64,000 nucleotides of DNA, taken from Undaria pinnatifida. Lineage: Eukaryota; Sar; Phaeophyceae; Laminariales; Alariaceae. Below are positions 52,350 to 64,000 of this stretch, in pieces (the first letter of the stretch is position 1; each line of letters starts with the position of its first letter). A program made the translations under genes and the position numbers. The stretch is from NCBI GenBank assembly GCA_012845835.1, contig JABAKD010000016.1, positions 11,126,507 to 11,190,506 on the forward strand. The letters are read 5' to 3'. The notes below the pieces were generated by a model. It searched no databases and had not been told where the DNA came from. It was given only the letters and a program-made list of their open reading frames with translations.

Positions 52350-55300
52350 CTAATTACTAGCAGAAATCCCGTCCCCCTCCCCTGTCCCACTCCCCGCTGC
52401 TGTCCCCCCAGCTGCTGCTGCTGATGTCTCTGTTGGCGCCACCTCACCACTACCACCCCCCTCACTACCCGGGGAAGCACCCTCCCCTGCGTCGACACCA
52501 TCGTCGTCTGCAAAACCTTCCGCGTCAGGCGTCATGCCATCGTCCGCGTTGTAATCCTGGAAAACGTTATGGAGCTCTGTGCAGTACAGCAATTCCAGGG
52601 CCACGCCCTCTCTCTCCGTACTCAATTGCCCCAGCTCCTCCTCCCGCCGTAGCCTCTCCTCCTCCTCCTCCTCCCTCTGCTCGTCACCCGCGCCTCCACC
52701 CCCCCCACCCACGGCGGCGGGTGCACCCTCCCCCCCCCTCTCCTCTTCCTCGCCCCCTCCCGCCTTCTCAGGCTTAACAGCAGTGTCCCCAACAACAGGA
52801 CGAGGGGGTTGCTCACGTTCAGCGTCAGCCACGGCAGCGCCAACCACAGCAGCGTCAGCCGAATCACCGGTATCGCTCTTCCTGCCATCACCACCACCCG
52901 CACGAGATTGACTTTGACTGGTGACACTGCCATCACCGTCAGTTGCTGGGTTTCCATCGCCACCATCGGCGTTGTTTGTTGCTGCCGGGTCCTCCTCGTC
53001 CCCGGGCCCCGACTTATCGCCAACGCTTCGTGTATCGTCACCGGAAGGGTCATCAGACGCCTCCGGGTCCTTGGTCGGTTCGAGCACAGCAATCCTTCGA
53101 CTGAGGCTGTCAAACCTGGGTAGTTGTTGTTTTTTCGCGGCGAGACGGTAACGAAATTGTCGGGTGGACGAAAAAACGATCGATATTAATGCTGACGGAT
53201 GCAGCGAAAGAATGCTATAAACGTCGGTTTTGAAACGGACCATGGCAAGAAAAAAAGGGAACAAAAAAAAACACTGAACAAAGCAAACAAAATATCAAAT
53301 GCACTACGAAACGAAGGCAACAAAGAAATTAAAAAAACGCAAAAAGAAGCGAATCAACTTATCATACAACAAGTAAAAAATCGAAATGACCCCTAAAAAA
53401 AACGAGGGGGGGGGGAGAACGAAACAGAAAAAAGAAATAAGCGAAAGAGCGCACTTTTTGTAAATATCTCGGCACGGGCTGGCCTCGAGCGTGTTGCATA
53501 TAATGCAACCTTGAGGCGTCCATCCGTCCGTCCTCTTGTCCCCCCCCTCCGTCAGCGTTCGGCAGCGGCCGGTCGTTCCGTCCACCCAGTCCGCACGGCA
53601 GATGGAACCGGTCACAGTGACGGGTATGTCCAACTTGTCGTAGCTGCCATCTTCGCTCGGGAAATCTCTGCCGTGGGCGGAGAGTGGTGGGAGCGAGCCT
53701 TTCCACGACACCTGACGCCAACATCCCGGAGACGCAGGCAAGTAAGTACCGGCGGACAACCAGTAGGTTACGGCGGACAGATAAGCAAGTGACGGCGGGC
53801 ATATATTAAGTGGCAGCGGACAACAACAAAGCGACGGCGGACATCAGGTAGTGACGGCAGACAGTCAGTACGTGACGGCGGGCAACCAACCCGTAAGGGA
53901 CGGCCGACAGCTAGCAAGTGGCGGTGGAAAGCCAGTATGTGACGGTTAACAGCCGGCAAGTGATGGGGAAAAGGCCAGTAACCGACCGCGGACAACCAGT
54001 TAGTGACGGCGGGCTGCTAGTATGCGACGGTGGACAGTCAGTAAATGACGGCGGACGTCCAGCAGGTGAGGCAGACATCCATCAACCCCTTTAAAACTGC
54101 AGCTACACTTTTAGCACCAAACTACTTGCGATTGGGGACACAGTTTGCAGTATCACGAGGGTTAAGTGACCGTGGAACGCCAGTAGTGACGGCGGACAGC
54201 CAGTAGGTGACTGCAGACAGCCAGTAGGTGACGGTAGACAGCCAGTAGGTGACGGTAGACAGCTAGTAAGTGACGGCAGACATCCATTATTATAAGTGGT
54301 TGCAGCCAGCCAGCAAGCGACGGCGGGCAGCCATTAAGGACGGCAGACATCCATTTACCGTCTTATAAGTGCACCCACGAAGTTGGGGGAAACCTGCTTG
54401 AAAATACTTCGGGAAAAAAAAGGTTCAGTAGTACAAGGGCTCCTCTCCGCGACGCTCGCACAAGGAAGAATGCAACTGAAACATTATACATGTAAAAGGG
54501 GGCAGAAAGAAGAGACCCATGATTTCGTGCCAACAGCGAATTGATAATGCCAGCAGTAGAGGGGTTAAGTGACGGCGCGCAGCCAAGAGCTGACGGCAAG
54601 CATCCATTAATTCGTTTAGAACTGCACCCTCGATATTGGGGATAGCAACGGGGATTAATTTTCGGATCACTTTAGCAGCAGTAAAAGGGCTAAGTGAAAT
54701 GCCAGCAGTTAAAGAGGATAGAAGCAGGTGACGTGACGGTGAAAAGCTACTAAATAACGGTGGGCAGCTATTCACTGACCGCGGACAGTCCGCATGACGG
54801 CGGGCAGCCAATGGTTCAAGGACCCGTCGCGTACTATTATACTGCACCTATAATGTTCTGTTCAGTACCTGGTACAGTTTTGACAGCTAACATTTTGGTT
54901 GTGCACGCGACGCTCATACATAGTACTGCAAAGTAACTCACATCCTTCGTCGCTGCCTCCCCCCCCGCCTGCTTGATTTGCTCGAGGAGGACGGCGCTTC
55001 CGAGCGGGCCACCGCCAAAATCGCCCGGGGTTACATCCACGGCACACGCCAGAGACTGCGGCTCCACAGACTTCCCCCCCAGAGACACCGACGCCATAAG
55101 GGCGCGACGGTCCGCGCTCGATGCCTCGCCGGTCAACTTTTTCAAAAAAATGTGGTTAATACGGTCACAGGTAAGGGGCAATTACGGTGGGGGCAGGGTT
55201 GAGTACATGACGAGAGGAATATATTAGCGAGCATTGTTCATGACGCACAGACGCACAGGTAGCGTTCAGACGGGCCGGTGTTACCATCCTTCAGGACTCG

Positions 55301-56578
55301 AGACGGCAAAGAAGAAAGGCTGAGACCATGGAGGACGGCGCTATATATCGAGATTTACAGTTGTTTCCCTTGTCTGAGGTGTACGATTTGATATCAGTTC
55401 TGTGTCGAATTATGCTGTGCCATTTGTAATCCTGAGGTATTCTTCCTCTTCAGACAGCTGCTAGAAGAGCCTGCCCTGTGATCATGCAGTAGATGTCGGC
55501 GGCGAGTTAGCTCTTTGGGGGGTTCATTGGAAAAAAATGACGAATACGACTGACAATTGAAGCATCCTTCACACCAAGCAAACCCGGGCTGCAAATTAGC
55601 GGACGACGATTTTCCAGTCGAACTCCAATACAAGTATCTTCAAGACACGCACATAGCTCGCACTGCCGTGTGCTGCATGCTCGTGCCGCGATAAAACCGC
55701 GCTTGTACTTTGTTTCGTCGTTGAATGATAAAATACATGGGTCCCAAAAGGGCCAATGAGATAAATAACAGCAACAACAATCGAGGGCACCGTCGGTTTT
55801 GGTCACACGGTCACACCACGCACCCCGGCGAGCTGGATTAGGGGACGGCAACATTCAATGTCCTGGCTGAGCTATCTATACGGCCCGCGCGCTGCACGAA
55901 CCCCCTCGAACGGCTGCGCCGCGCGCTCACACTATCAACAGCAATAGACGATTGGTAAGATCCTTGTGGTCTTCTCTTTTGGTGTAACCGAGTTCCAAAA
56001 GAGACAACATAATCAAGTTGAATCGAATTGGATGTAGCAGCATTTACGAGACCATAGTAACTAGGAACCACGATATACACAAAAACCTATGTATTCCAAT
56101 ATGTTTCCATGTTTGGTCCTGGTTGCTATTAACATCTTCCTCCGTAATATGTCTACCGCAACTGCTGTATCACTACGAAACAGCAAGTACTGCTGTAAAC
56201 CCCCATGTTCGATAATGCAAAATAGCAGTGCCAAATTAAGGAAATACCTGGACCGTAGCCAGCCCGCCAAAGTGCGGTTCGTACAAGCGGCGCTGCTCGT
56301 CCGTGGCGTTGTACTGGAGGACCACCTTCCTCAGCCGCCCTCGAGTCGTGCCGGGGTACTCCCGGTGCAATTTATCGATCGAATTTTCGTCCAGGTAGAC
56401 GGCCACCATCGGACCGGTACGCGGCGGTATTGCTGCTGCTGCTGTTGTTGCTGCTGTTGTGGTGGTTGGTGCTGCTGCTGCTGCTGCTGTTGTTGTTGCT
56501 GTTGCTGTTGCTGCTGGCGCCGAGCTCGGTGTTGCCGATGGTGCCGGCTCCGCTTTCTTGACATTTTTCACTACATCC
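52350..56578 (-). CDS. Multi-exon gene of unknown function with acidic C-terminus, 5' end not found
   Basis: Exons in transcript order: 56248-56578, 54942-55136, 53455-53711, 52350-53115; all junctions have GT-AG and join in frame to a TAG stop, giving about 515 residues. The first exon has an Ala/Thr low-complexity run, then MVAVYLDENSIDKL, RKVVLQYN and YEPHFGGLATVQ. The second has RALMASVSLGGKSVE and ACAVDVTPGDFGGG. The third has four Cys (SICRADW, GRCRT, CIICNTL, SPCRDIY). The last is Asp/Glu/Gly-rich with a charged REEEEEERLRREEEL helix. The strand pattern recalls the two-His phosphodiesterase (LigT/AKAP7-like) fold, but the expected HxT/S motifs are absent, so this is a weak guess. The 56578 acceptor (TTTCAG|G) implies an upstream exon; ATG 56649 in the same open frame is the alternative start. 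Confidence 0.5.
53745..54345 (+). repeat. Minisatellite, ~21-24 bp unit (GTGACGGCGGACAGCCAGTA)
   Basis: About 25 irregular copies fill the intron between exons 2 and 3 of the 52350-56578 gene, with a second block at about 54560-54800. A related start already appears just past the exon 3 acceptor. Minus-strand frames through it read as HLLAVxRHLLAV and are artefacts. Confidence 0.85.
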
Positions 56579-57419
56579 CTGAAATAGCAAGCAGAGAGGA
56601 CTGGGTTTAGTGGCGACCATTTTAGGTCACGAACAACTTGTACTGGCACAGCAGTGGCATACCCTTTGTAAGACCACCCCTAGACAGGAAATTTCGGTGG
56701 TCTTACCTCCATGTTTCGTCTTATTCCGCTTGAAGACCTACTGTAGTTGGTCCAATCGTCTGCGTTAAATAAAACCAAAAACGGTCTGAAATCGGGGGAG
56801 GAGGCACTTTTCGAGATTCGTATCTGGCATACTTGAATATTTGTTTGGGTGCAGCAAGGTCTACGAGCACATGCAACAGGCAGTACTGCAGCCACAGCGG
56901 CAGAAGGTAAGGGTATACTTGTACAGGAGCAGGGCAGGGCGTTCGTGCGTTCGGCGTCTGGACTCCTAGGGTCTTGTACGTAGGTGTAGAGGCGTTTTCG
57001 TCCTGAGATAAGACCGAGATTGGGGGACAGGCGGCAAACCGGTCTTCTCTATGTTTATCTCGGGATAAGCCGGCTTCCCTGGTCTTATCTACCCGAAAGT
57101 CTTAAACCGGATGGTCTTAAAGCGGATATACCTACTGTACCGCCAGTTATTTTCAGACCGGTTCTGGTTGGGGGAGGCACACGCACAAGTACTGCGGTCT
57201 GTTTGGATGACGTGTTTTGATTGTATCTAAAGAAGGGAAAGGTGGGCAATGCAATACAGGTGCAGGGCAGGCCCCCACGACAGCCGCGCCGGCAGGATGG
57301 CAGTCGCTCCCCGGAGACGGAGGTCGGAGAACTCACACCCGAAAACAAGCGAAAATATCCCCCGTGATGCGGGCACGGGTCGTAAAACGCGCCAAATCAC
57401 CGGCAGAGCAGGATTGCCC

Positions 57420-57512
57420 CCGTAGATTGCGGAGATCCCGTCGTAGATTGCGGAGATCCCGTCGTAAATTGTAGGGATCTCGTCGTAGATTGCAGAGGTC
57501 CCGTCGTAGAGG
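57420..57512 (+). repeat. 24 bp tandem repeat, four copies
   Basis: Units read CGTAGATTGCGGAGATCCCGT, with two near-perfect copies followed by two variants. The 24-base period keeps frame, so both strands show Arg-rich open frames here; I do not call a gene. Confidence 0.85.
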
Positions 57513-57519
57513 CTGATGT

Positions 57520-60500
57520 CGAGGCTGCGCGCGGGCGCGTGCGGCGCTGAGCGCGCGGACTCGTGGCACAGGACGTCGCGGGGGCGAGGCGGGGGCGCGC
57601 CCGGGCGAAGAACCCGTACGAGAAGGCAGTCGTCGGCGGGAAGAGATGCGCATAAATCGGAAAAGCGTCAGCTGAGCCTGAGGATCAGGTCATCCGCCAG
57701 CGCACGGACAAGGAGCGCGGAGTGCGGAGAGGCACAACATGTGACGGCTGACTACTTGAGGAGGTCACTAGCGTAGGAGTCAATTGGTACAGTACCCCTG
57801 CGGCAGCAAGGTCGAAGGAGACATCACTGCCTGCCCTTTCACGACGAACAATTTTCGTCCGGGGAGGGATGTTATACGTAGCTCGAAAACACAAACGAAG
57901 CTAACCTGTCACATCCAAATACTTCCTGTATGCATAACGAAGCAATGTTTGTAACGCTCCGTTTACAGGGAGCACGCAGACTTGGCAGACAAGCTTCGTC
58001 TGTGTTTCGAGATATATATACTCGTTTGATGATCAAACTTGTTCACCGTGCCAGAGCAGAAAGTGGTGTATCCCATTGTTGTGCAGTAGTACCAGGTACC
58101 GAAATTACTCCTCCGCCGGTGACCTTCTCGAGCAGTCGGCCGTCGGAGAATTTGTCTCCGCCGTGCGATATAAAGGTATCACCCTTACCAAATGCTTATA
58201 CGCCGGGCACATGGAAGTAGCAGCTACTGTAGCTTCGGTATATAATACGTATATGCGCAAAACAGCAGGAGTGCCCGGTAGGCTACAACAGCATACCAAA
58301 AAATATTTGGGCCGTCCCTACACAGCAGTACCTTCATTTCCGATAACCCCGGAGCAATTACATTGCAGTATAGCTGCATGCTCTACCGTAAGTATGCGGG
58401 CGAACGCACGGGGGTGCAAAATGCAAAAGCATCAGCCTCTTGCGTCACCCTTCCTCCGATTGGGAACTTTGTAGAGGTGTTACCCTTATGCCAATTACCC
58501 CGGTACTCGCAAATATTACCCGACCTACCAAAATGCATCACGGGGTACGAGTAGCACTTGACACCCGCCTGGTACGTGGGCCCGGGTACCGGGATACCCA
58601 CCCGGATACCCGGATACCCACCCGAATACCCGTGTACCCATCTGGGCATCACACCCGATATTCTCTGCACTCCGTACAAGTACTGGTAAGCTGGCCGACG
58701 ACCTTGTACGGCCTGGGCCCTGGGCTCGGGAGCTTCTGAAGGTTTAGGTTTCTTCGTCATGGAGCGCATCAGCGGGTCCACGGGTGTTATTGGTACGAGA
58801 TTGGCATTAGGCAGAGGGTGCTGGTGCCAAGGTAGACGGGATTGTACAGGCGTGATGTGCGATGGCGTGATGTGCGATGGCGTGGCTACACACGGCAACG
58901 TATGGTGCACGATATCGTGTGTCACCATCTGCTGCCAGTTGGACGTTCCAGAGGTTGCTGTGCCAGGAGGAGTGAACGTGTGCGCAGCAGTGCACAAAAA
59001 TTCAAGGGCGACGGGGGTCGAAGAAATATCTCACGTGCTATCGACACACGTGTACTGCCAACCTTGGGCATAACGATGAGCGAGTCCCCTCCATGGCACT
59101 TCTTGTGTGCGCACATCTGCGCCACGCGGTACCTCGTGACTGCTGCTGTCACCACTGTTTGCCGTACTGCTACTGCTGTACTCTGTTTGAGGTAGTTTGA
59201 GTATGGATCGGCTTTAGTATGCTGTGTGTGGCCACTTTCACCACACCTCACCTGTCCTCAGTGGCAGCCCTCCGACGCCACGACCATACACCCGCAGCGC
59301 CAATTGTCACCCCAGCAGTTGCGGCACCAATAGCTGGGTAGAGGCTCTTCGCTGCACGCCCTGGATGGCTCATACTGCCAACACCTTTATTGACTACTGA
59401 CTGTCACACGATGTCTCGACTATGCACGGAGTTCCACTGTTTCTCGATTTGCGTTCGACAATTGAGGGTCTAGGGTTTAGGGGAAAGAACGCAGCACTCT
59501 CAGCTCTCTGCCGGCCCCAGGCCCCAAGTTGTGTGCTACTTCTGTGCTTGTTTTCCGCTTGGGCTCAAAGGTGAGCGACAAGGTGGGGACTGCATGCTGT
59601 TGTTTGTGGGATTAAGGTGGATAGAAGGTTTGCCTTTGTAGAAAACAAACGACCAGACAGAGCTTTCCAAAAACGATGCGTCCGAACGTCCGAACACACC
59701 CAACTATCAAGACAAGATGGACCAAGATGCTCTCGTGCAGCTTGGACCTTGGGGACTTACGAGCCGTGTACCCTGTAGCCTGTGACTGCTGACTGCTTCG
59801 TATGTGTACCCCACGGACGGCTTGTTCTGTTGGTGCTAATTGCACGAGAGGCCACCCCCTATACCCTTAGCAGAGGTACGTATGACTTGCTGCTGTGAGG
59901 AACAGAGTGCTAAACAGTACAGGCTAATATTGTGGTATCGCCTTTGGGTAAGTCCGAGGTACTGGTAGTAGGCCCCAAACGTACAGCCAGTAGCAGTGGG
60001 TACGAAGTAGTTGTACCAGGTATGTTACTCTGTCACACCGCGCATTGTATCGGACATGGGCATGTGCGTCTGCGTTCGTAAAAGGTCGTTGCCCCCTGAT
60101 AAGAGCAATCGCTTTGAAACCAACTTTGTACTGCGTATCTGGTGTCATACTCGTACAGGCAGTACTCGTATCTCGCACCTCCAGTATCGTGTCAATCCAA
60201 GCCATCGCGATGTAAGCAGCAGCACCAGCACCAGCAGGAACCCCGTGAGAGTTAAGTGGGCAGCAGTACGGCTCGTATACGTGCAGCTCGCTTGTGCTCC
60301 GATAGCGCCCACTGCTCGTGATCATTTCGTATGTCGCTCTCTTGTAAAGTTTTTCTGATTTGAAATCCCAAGCTGTGACGAGCGCTGGTCCTACGTGTGA
60401 CCCACGCGCACACCTCGGACAGACAATGATCTATGAATACATCTGTAAATAGATCCTACATCTGTCGCCACGATTTGTTGCGCAGGATCTGCGTAATTCA

Positions 60501-62560
60501 GATCCAGCCCAGGAAACATGTACGAGATCATTCTGATCATCCGGCTCACCCGGCAACATTATCTATGGGTCGTGCAGATCATATATACCAGGGATCTGTC
60601 TTCTTTAAAACACAGATATCATGAATAGGGATCTCATCTGTCCGATGTGTGTCCATGTGCCTGTTTTCGACAGCGGCCTGAAAGTGAAGTTCTAAACCCC
60701 TTTACGAGTAGGCTGTAGTTTCTGCTTTGGCTCTTCCTTGGACAACTATTCTTGATCCCTTTTTTACCGCGGCGGATAACTTCCGGCTCAACAGAAAATA
60801 GGGGACCTCGGGCGTGCTTCTTAACGGTGGCGGTGGTGCTGGTGCTGCCGCCGCCGCTGTTGTGTTGGGTCAACTTGGGGTTGTGCCAGGCGTTCTGGGT
60901 TGTTTGTACCGGGGAAAACACGTGTGTGCCCCGTCATCAGCGCATCGTCACAGACAGTAGTGCAGCCGGGGTCGTCAGCACAGCATGCATGGCACCGTCC
61001 ATTCTACCATCGCACCAAAGTTGGCGGTAGTTACGAATGTCCTGCTGCGCTAGTTCCTATCGAGAGTCAGTCAATCTTAGGGATATCACTTGGATAGTTA
61101 TCGCCCCCTTTAGCCTTTCTTCCGAGATCAACAGGTATAGGTACTTCGATAGCCACCTCACTATGGGTGAAAACGGTATATAAGTGACCTCAAATGTGTA
61201 TGAAAGCAACAGCTAAATCGGTACATAATATCTGGTTCAAAGGTAGTCGGCCTAGTCGGCTGCTGTGTCTACAGCAGTTGAATCTTCTGCTTTTTTGGAA
61301 TATTCTCGGAAAGGAAGATCTCTATACATCCAGCCATTACCATTGGACGACGGTTTTGTTTTTCCGACAAGACATGAAACGAAAGTATTAAGCGAAACAT
61401 GCACCCCGGCAACAAAGCAAACAACACCACCGAACCAGCAGCGTTTTGATCACACCACCCAACCAGCAGCGTTGGGGGACCCACCCATACTGGATTCCGT
61501 GTGCACCAGGATACAGTTGTGGCCTCGCGTTGGTGCGATACCCTCTAGCGCTGGGCCCCAGTGTAGTGGGGTGAGCCTCGACAGCAGCAATGACAGATAG
61601 AGCTGTGCGGTTCACTCGCAGCCAGCCGAGAGGGCAGCGGTACGTGCTTGCTTTCATCGTACATGCCTTCTTCACCACGCACGTGTGTTTATTGTGAACG
61701 ATCTGCGCTGCCGGCAGTCTGTGTGTGTTCCACTGTATACCAGGGTACGTAGCAATCTCGCATCCAAACAATATCATACCGCGCGCTGAAGAGATGAGTT
61801 TCGCCAGTTCATCGAGCACACGAGAACACCAGAACTCCCCAAGCAGCGCACTGCCCAGCGGGAGAAACAGGACGGATTTAGATCGAGGCTGGGCCTAACC
61901 CAGGCGAACTTATATGAATACCTCGGGCACAAGACACCTCGGGTACTCACTTCCGTCGCTGTTCCTCCGGTCGTCCCCAAGGTCTCTTCGTAAATCCCGA
62001 GTCCGGATGGTCTGACCGCCCCAAGGTGGCATGGTATGCTTGTGTTTTTTCGTTGTAATTGAGGACTGAACGTGGCAGAAGGGAGCCTCGATGCTCACAC
62101 TCTCCAGATTAATGCTGTTTCATAGCGTCTTGGACGGTGTGTGTAATCCTCCACAACTTGTAACCGTCATCGCTGGTGGATCCAAACGAGCACCCTACCT
62201 GGCTCTTGAACGGCAGTGGCGAACCCGAAGGGATATTCAAGAGAAGCCAGGACCTAAGAACAGACAGCCGGCTGTCTTGAAGAGAGAAACCTGGGCACCG
62301 GGCAAAAAAGCCCTGCATAACACATGCCAGTACCTGGTGCCTGGTACCTGGTATACTCCAAACCACTCCATGGCAACACCGGCTGCGTTCCAGACGATGA
62401 CCTTGGCCAGGAGGCGTATGGCCAAGCTGTGCCCTATTCACCCATGTCCCTCAAAAGTTCCGTGGGGCGGAGATCTGACTAATTATTCCTCGTATGACTC
62501 AAACATGGTCCTAATCGCTGAACGCTTAAATACCTCTCTCTCTCGCCCCCCAAGGGCAGG
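57520..62560. other. Intergenic, no gene seen
   Basis: A short GGATACCCACCC tandem lies at about 58575-58645 and a 12-base repeat GATGGCGTGATGTGC at about 58855-58885. TACCAGGTA words occur at about 58088 and 60012. Open frames are of random composition. The far right end may include the LTR of the copia relic. Confidence 0.4.
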
Positions 62561-62572
62561 TTCTAACAACCT

Positions 62573-64000
62573 ACGATGACATACTGACAAAAACCGCAGC
62601 AAGGGTTTTTGTCAAGATACCCGCATGCTGTTCCTCCGAAGCTGCGAACGTATCATCTATACTTTCCAAACGGAGTAGCTCCTGAACGAAGTAGAAGCGG
62701 ACGTCAATGTGCTTGCTCTGAGCAGAACTACTATGGGAGTTGTCAGCCATATGGTCCCCAGTGTGTCCTCTAAACCCGAAGGCGACATCCGCTTAGCTCT
62801 GGACAAACATAAATACGTCGTTAGAACATTTTGACGAAATAAAAGCCCCCTCCCCCCCTTCACCTGGCGCGACGTACTCTGCCTCTGTTGTGGACCATGT
62901 CACACACCTCTCTGGGTGCTACTTGCTCAACTGACGACCGCACCCCCCAGGGCAATTCCCGTCCCCAATGCCGAAAGCCTGTCGTTAGACTTATCGCTGT
63001 AGTCGACATCACAAAACGCGGTCAAATCCAGTCGCGAACCCCGCACAAGCGTCAGGACCAGCCCCGGTAGTTCCGTGAAGGTACGCCATGGTCTTCAGAA
63101 CTGCCATGCCTACAAGTAGGGTTGTGAGATTGGCGTGCCACAGCACGCACGGTGTTGGAGATGTCCGGCCTCGTCATGGTCGACAGCCACATCAAGCCGC
63201 CCTTAGCCTCCCATGACGGCCAATTTCGTCAAGCCTCGCCCTGCATCCTTGGGTCTGGTTCCTCACCGGGGTTCGAGGCGAGAGATCAGACGATGAGTTC
63301 ACTCCCAAACGATGCAACGCCCTCTCTAACAGCGCCTTCCTGCATATTCTCCAGTGTACGCAATTCCCAACCGCGTTTGAAAGCGCAACACGTACACCAC
63401 GTCAATTCCAGAAGGCTGTTCGTTGGGGAACTCGTAACTAGTGCGGCGTGACAGTCTCTGTATGTAGCATCCGTTCCTGCATTCACGGAGTCAGATACGG
63501 GAACAACCTTAAGCAGTGCTATTAATACCTTGCCGTGTACAATCATGCGAAGAACACGCGGATCTGTCCTACACGCGTCATGCCATACTCTGCCGCTGTC
63601 TCTACCGGTACGTCGATCCATGGCCGCGTGTTTCGCTAGATACTTTGATGCCAAGCGGACGGCAACGGGTCGAGGTGCTGATGGATGCACTGGTAGAGTA
63701 TGACGTAGAGCCATGAAGGACTGATCCGTGTGGTCCTCGTATGGTTTTGGACGGCGAAGTAAAACTGATTTGTTGTTGTTGGCCGTTCACAACCATGTGA
63801 AGAACGCGCGGTTTTGCTCTATACTGCTCCATGCCGTGCTCTAGCGCTGTCTCACCCGTATTTGTAGCTACCTTGCAGTCCAAAACCACGCAAGGAACAC
63901 ATCGATCTGTCCTACAATGCTCCATGTCGTGCTCCGCCGCTTTCCAACACATATCTCGATCCACTGCCGCCTGTTTTGTTTTATACTGCAATGCAAAGCG
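62573..64000 (-). mobile_element. Decayed Ty1/copia retrotransposon, 3' part of pol
   Basis: Read on the minus strand, in broken frames, the order matches copia pol. Repeated reverse-transcriptase pieces come first (CRTDPRVLRMIVHGKVL at about 63540-63600, LEHGMEQYRAKPRVLHMVV further right). GGLMWLSTMTRPDIS follows at about 63190, then the RNase H region with WSTTEAEYVAPGE at about 62880. The terminal SKHIDVRFYFVQELLRL...EEQHAGILTKTLA ends at a TAG near 62575. Stops and frameshifts separate the pieces, so it is not functional. The element continues beyond the right edge. A TGTTAGAACC just after the stop could be the start of the 3' LTR. Confidence 0.8.
63533..64000 (-). repeat. Three imperfect ~110 bp copies of a copia reverse-transcriptase segment
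   Basis: On the plus strand, segments at about 63533-63645, 63783-63880 and 63880-64000 share the order AA(C/G)xxATG(C/T)GAAGAAC, CGCGG, CT(C/A)TAC..GC(C/T)CCATG, TGCTCT..CGCTGTCTC and the GTCGATCCAtGGCCGC(G/C)TGTTT stretch. On the coding strand each encodes a version of the same motif (CRTDPRVLRM, YRAKPRVLHM, CRTDRCVPCV). Copia pol normally has this once, so the relic has an internal duplication. Confidence 0.5.

Noticed and set aside
52622..53113. Other-frame ORFs over the acidic exon
   Set aside because: The exon is GC-rich and low in stops; only the frame that splices from 53455 gives a continuous gene.
56331..56620. Poly-Gln and poly-Asn ORFs on the minus strand
   Set aside because: Alternative frames of the CAG/CAA-rich stretch that the accepted exon reads as Ala/Thr.
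57333..57653. Minus-strand ORF with RRDLRNL repeats
   Set aside because: Produced by the 24 bp tandem repeat, whose length keeps frame; the rest is Arg/Ala-rich with no motif.

Overview
The window looks like nuclear DNA of a photosynthetic stramenopile, most likely a brown alga of the Ectocarpus type (inference). The grounds are: widely spaced genes with many large spliceosomal introns; an ER Hsp70 ending in DDEL; an isolated exon encoding a signal peptide with a Phe-type plastid cleavage site (PSHA/FVFSP); long simple-sequence tracts; and eukaryotic transposons. There is no operon structure, CRISPR array or bacterial feature.

Layout from left to right. 0-0.75 kb: three copies of a ~110 bp dispersed repeat. 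1-3.2 kb: a decayed plus-strand gene joining a DEDDy 3'-5' exonuclease domain to a transposase-like region. 5.46-5.59 kb: a first-exon candidate for a plastid-targeted protein. 6.5-9.0 kb: a three-exon gene for a Cys-rich 235-residue protein of unknown function, whose second intron holds a TG-microsatellite/minisatellite array. 9.06-14.15 kb: an intact 1,696-codon Helitron Rep-helicase with a C-terminal OTU protease domain. 15.3-16.35 kb: a 1,025 bp terminal-inverted-repeat transposon sitting inside an older tandem duplication. 16.5-24.5 kb: gene-poor, with inverted repeats, G-rich minisatellites, a possible BED-finger relic and a ~1 kb compound microsatellite.

24.95-29.14 kb: a plus-strand thioredoxin (WCSPC) gene of at least three exons with an unusual DAC-x-PV repeat tail. 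One of its introns carries a fold-back element and a dead duplicate of the terminal exon. 32.26-48.56 kb: a complete minus-strand ER Hsp70/BiP gene. Its 11 exons give 709 residues with every splice junction in frame; it is spread over 16.3 kb because its ten introns are filled with short dispersed repeats. 52.35-56.6 kb: at least four exons of a minus-strand gene of unknown function, with an acidic low-complexity C-terminus. 62.57-64 kb: the 3' end of a decayed Ty1/copia retrotransposon on the minus strand, running off the right edge.

The genes do not form a pathway. BiP is ER chaperone housekeeping and the thioredoxin is probably organellar. The dominant theme is repeats: at least eight families of 50-260 bp recur, mostly inside BiP introns, and the short word TACCAGGTA is greatly over-represented across the window. 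Introns are mostly phase 0 and often follow an AG|GT...AG|GT pattern.
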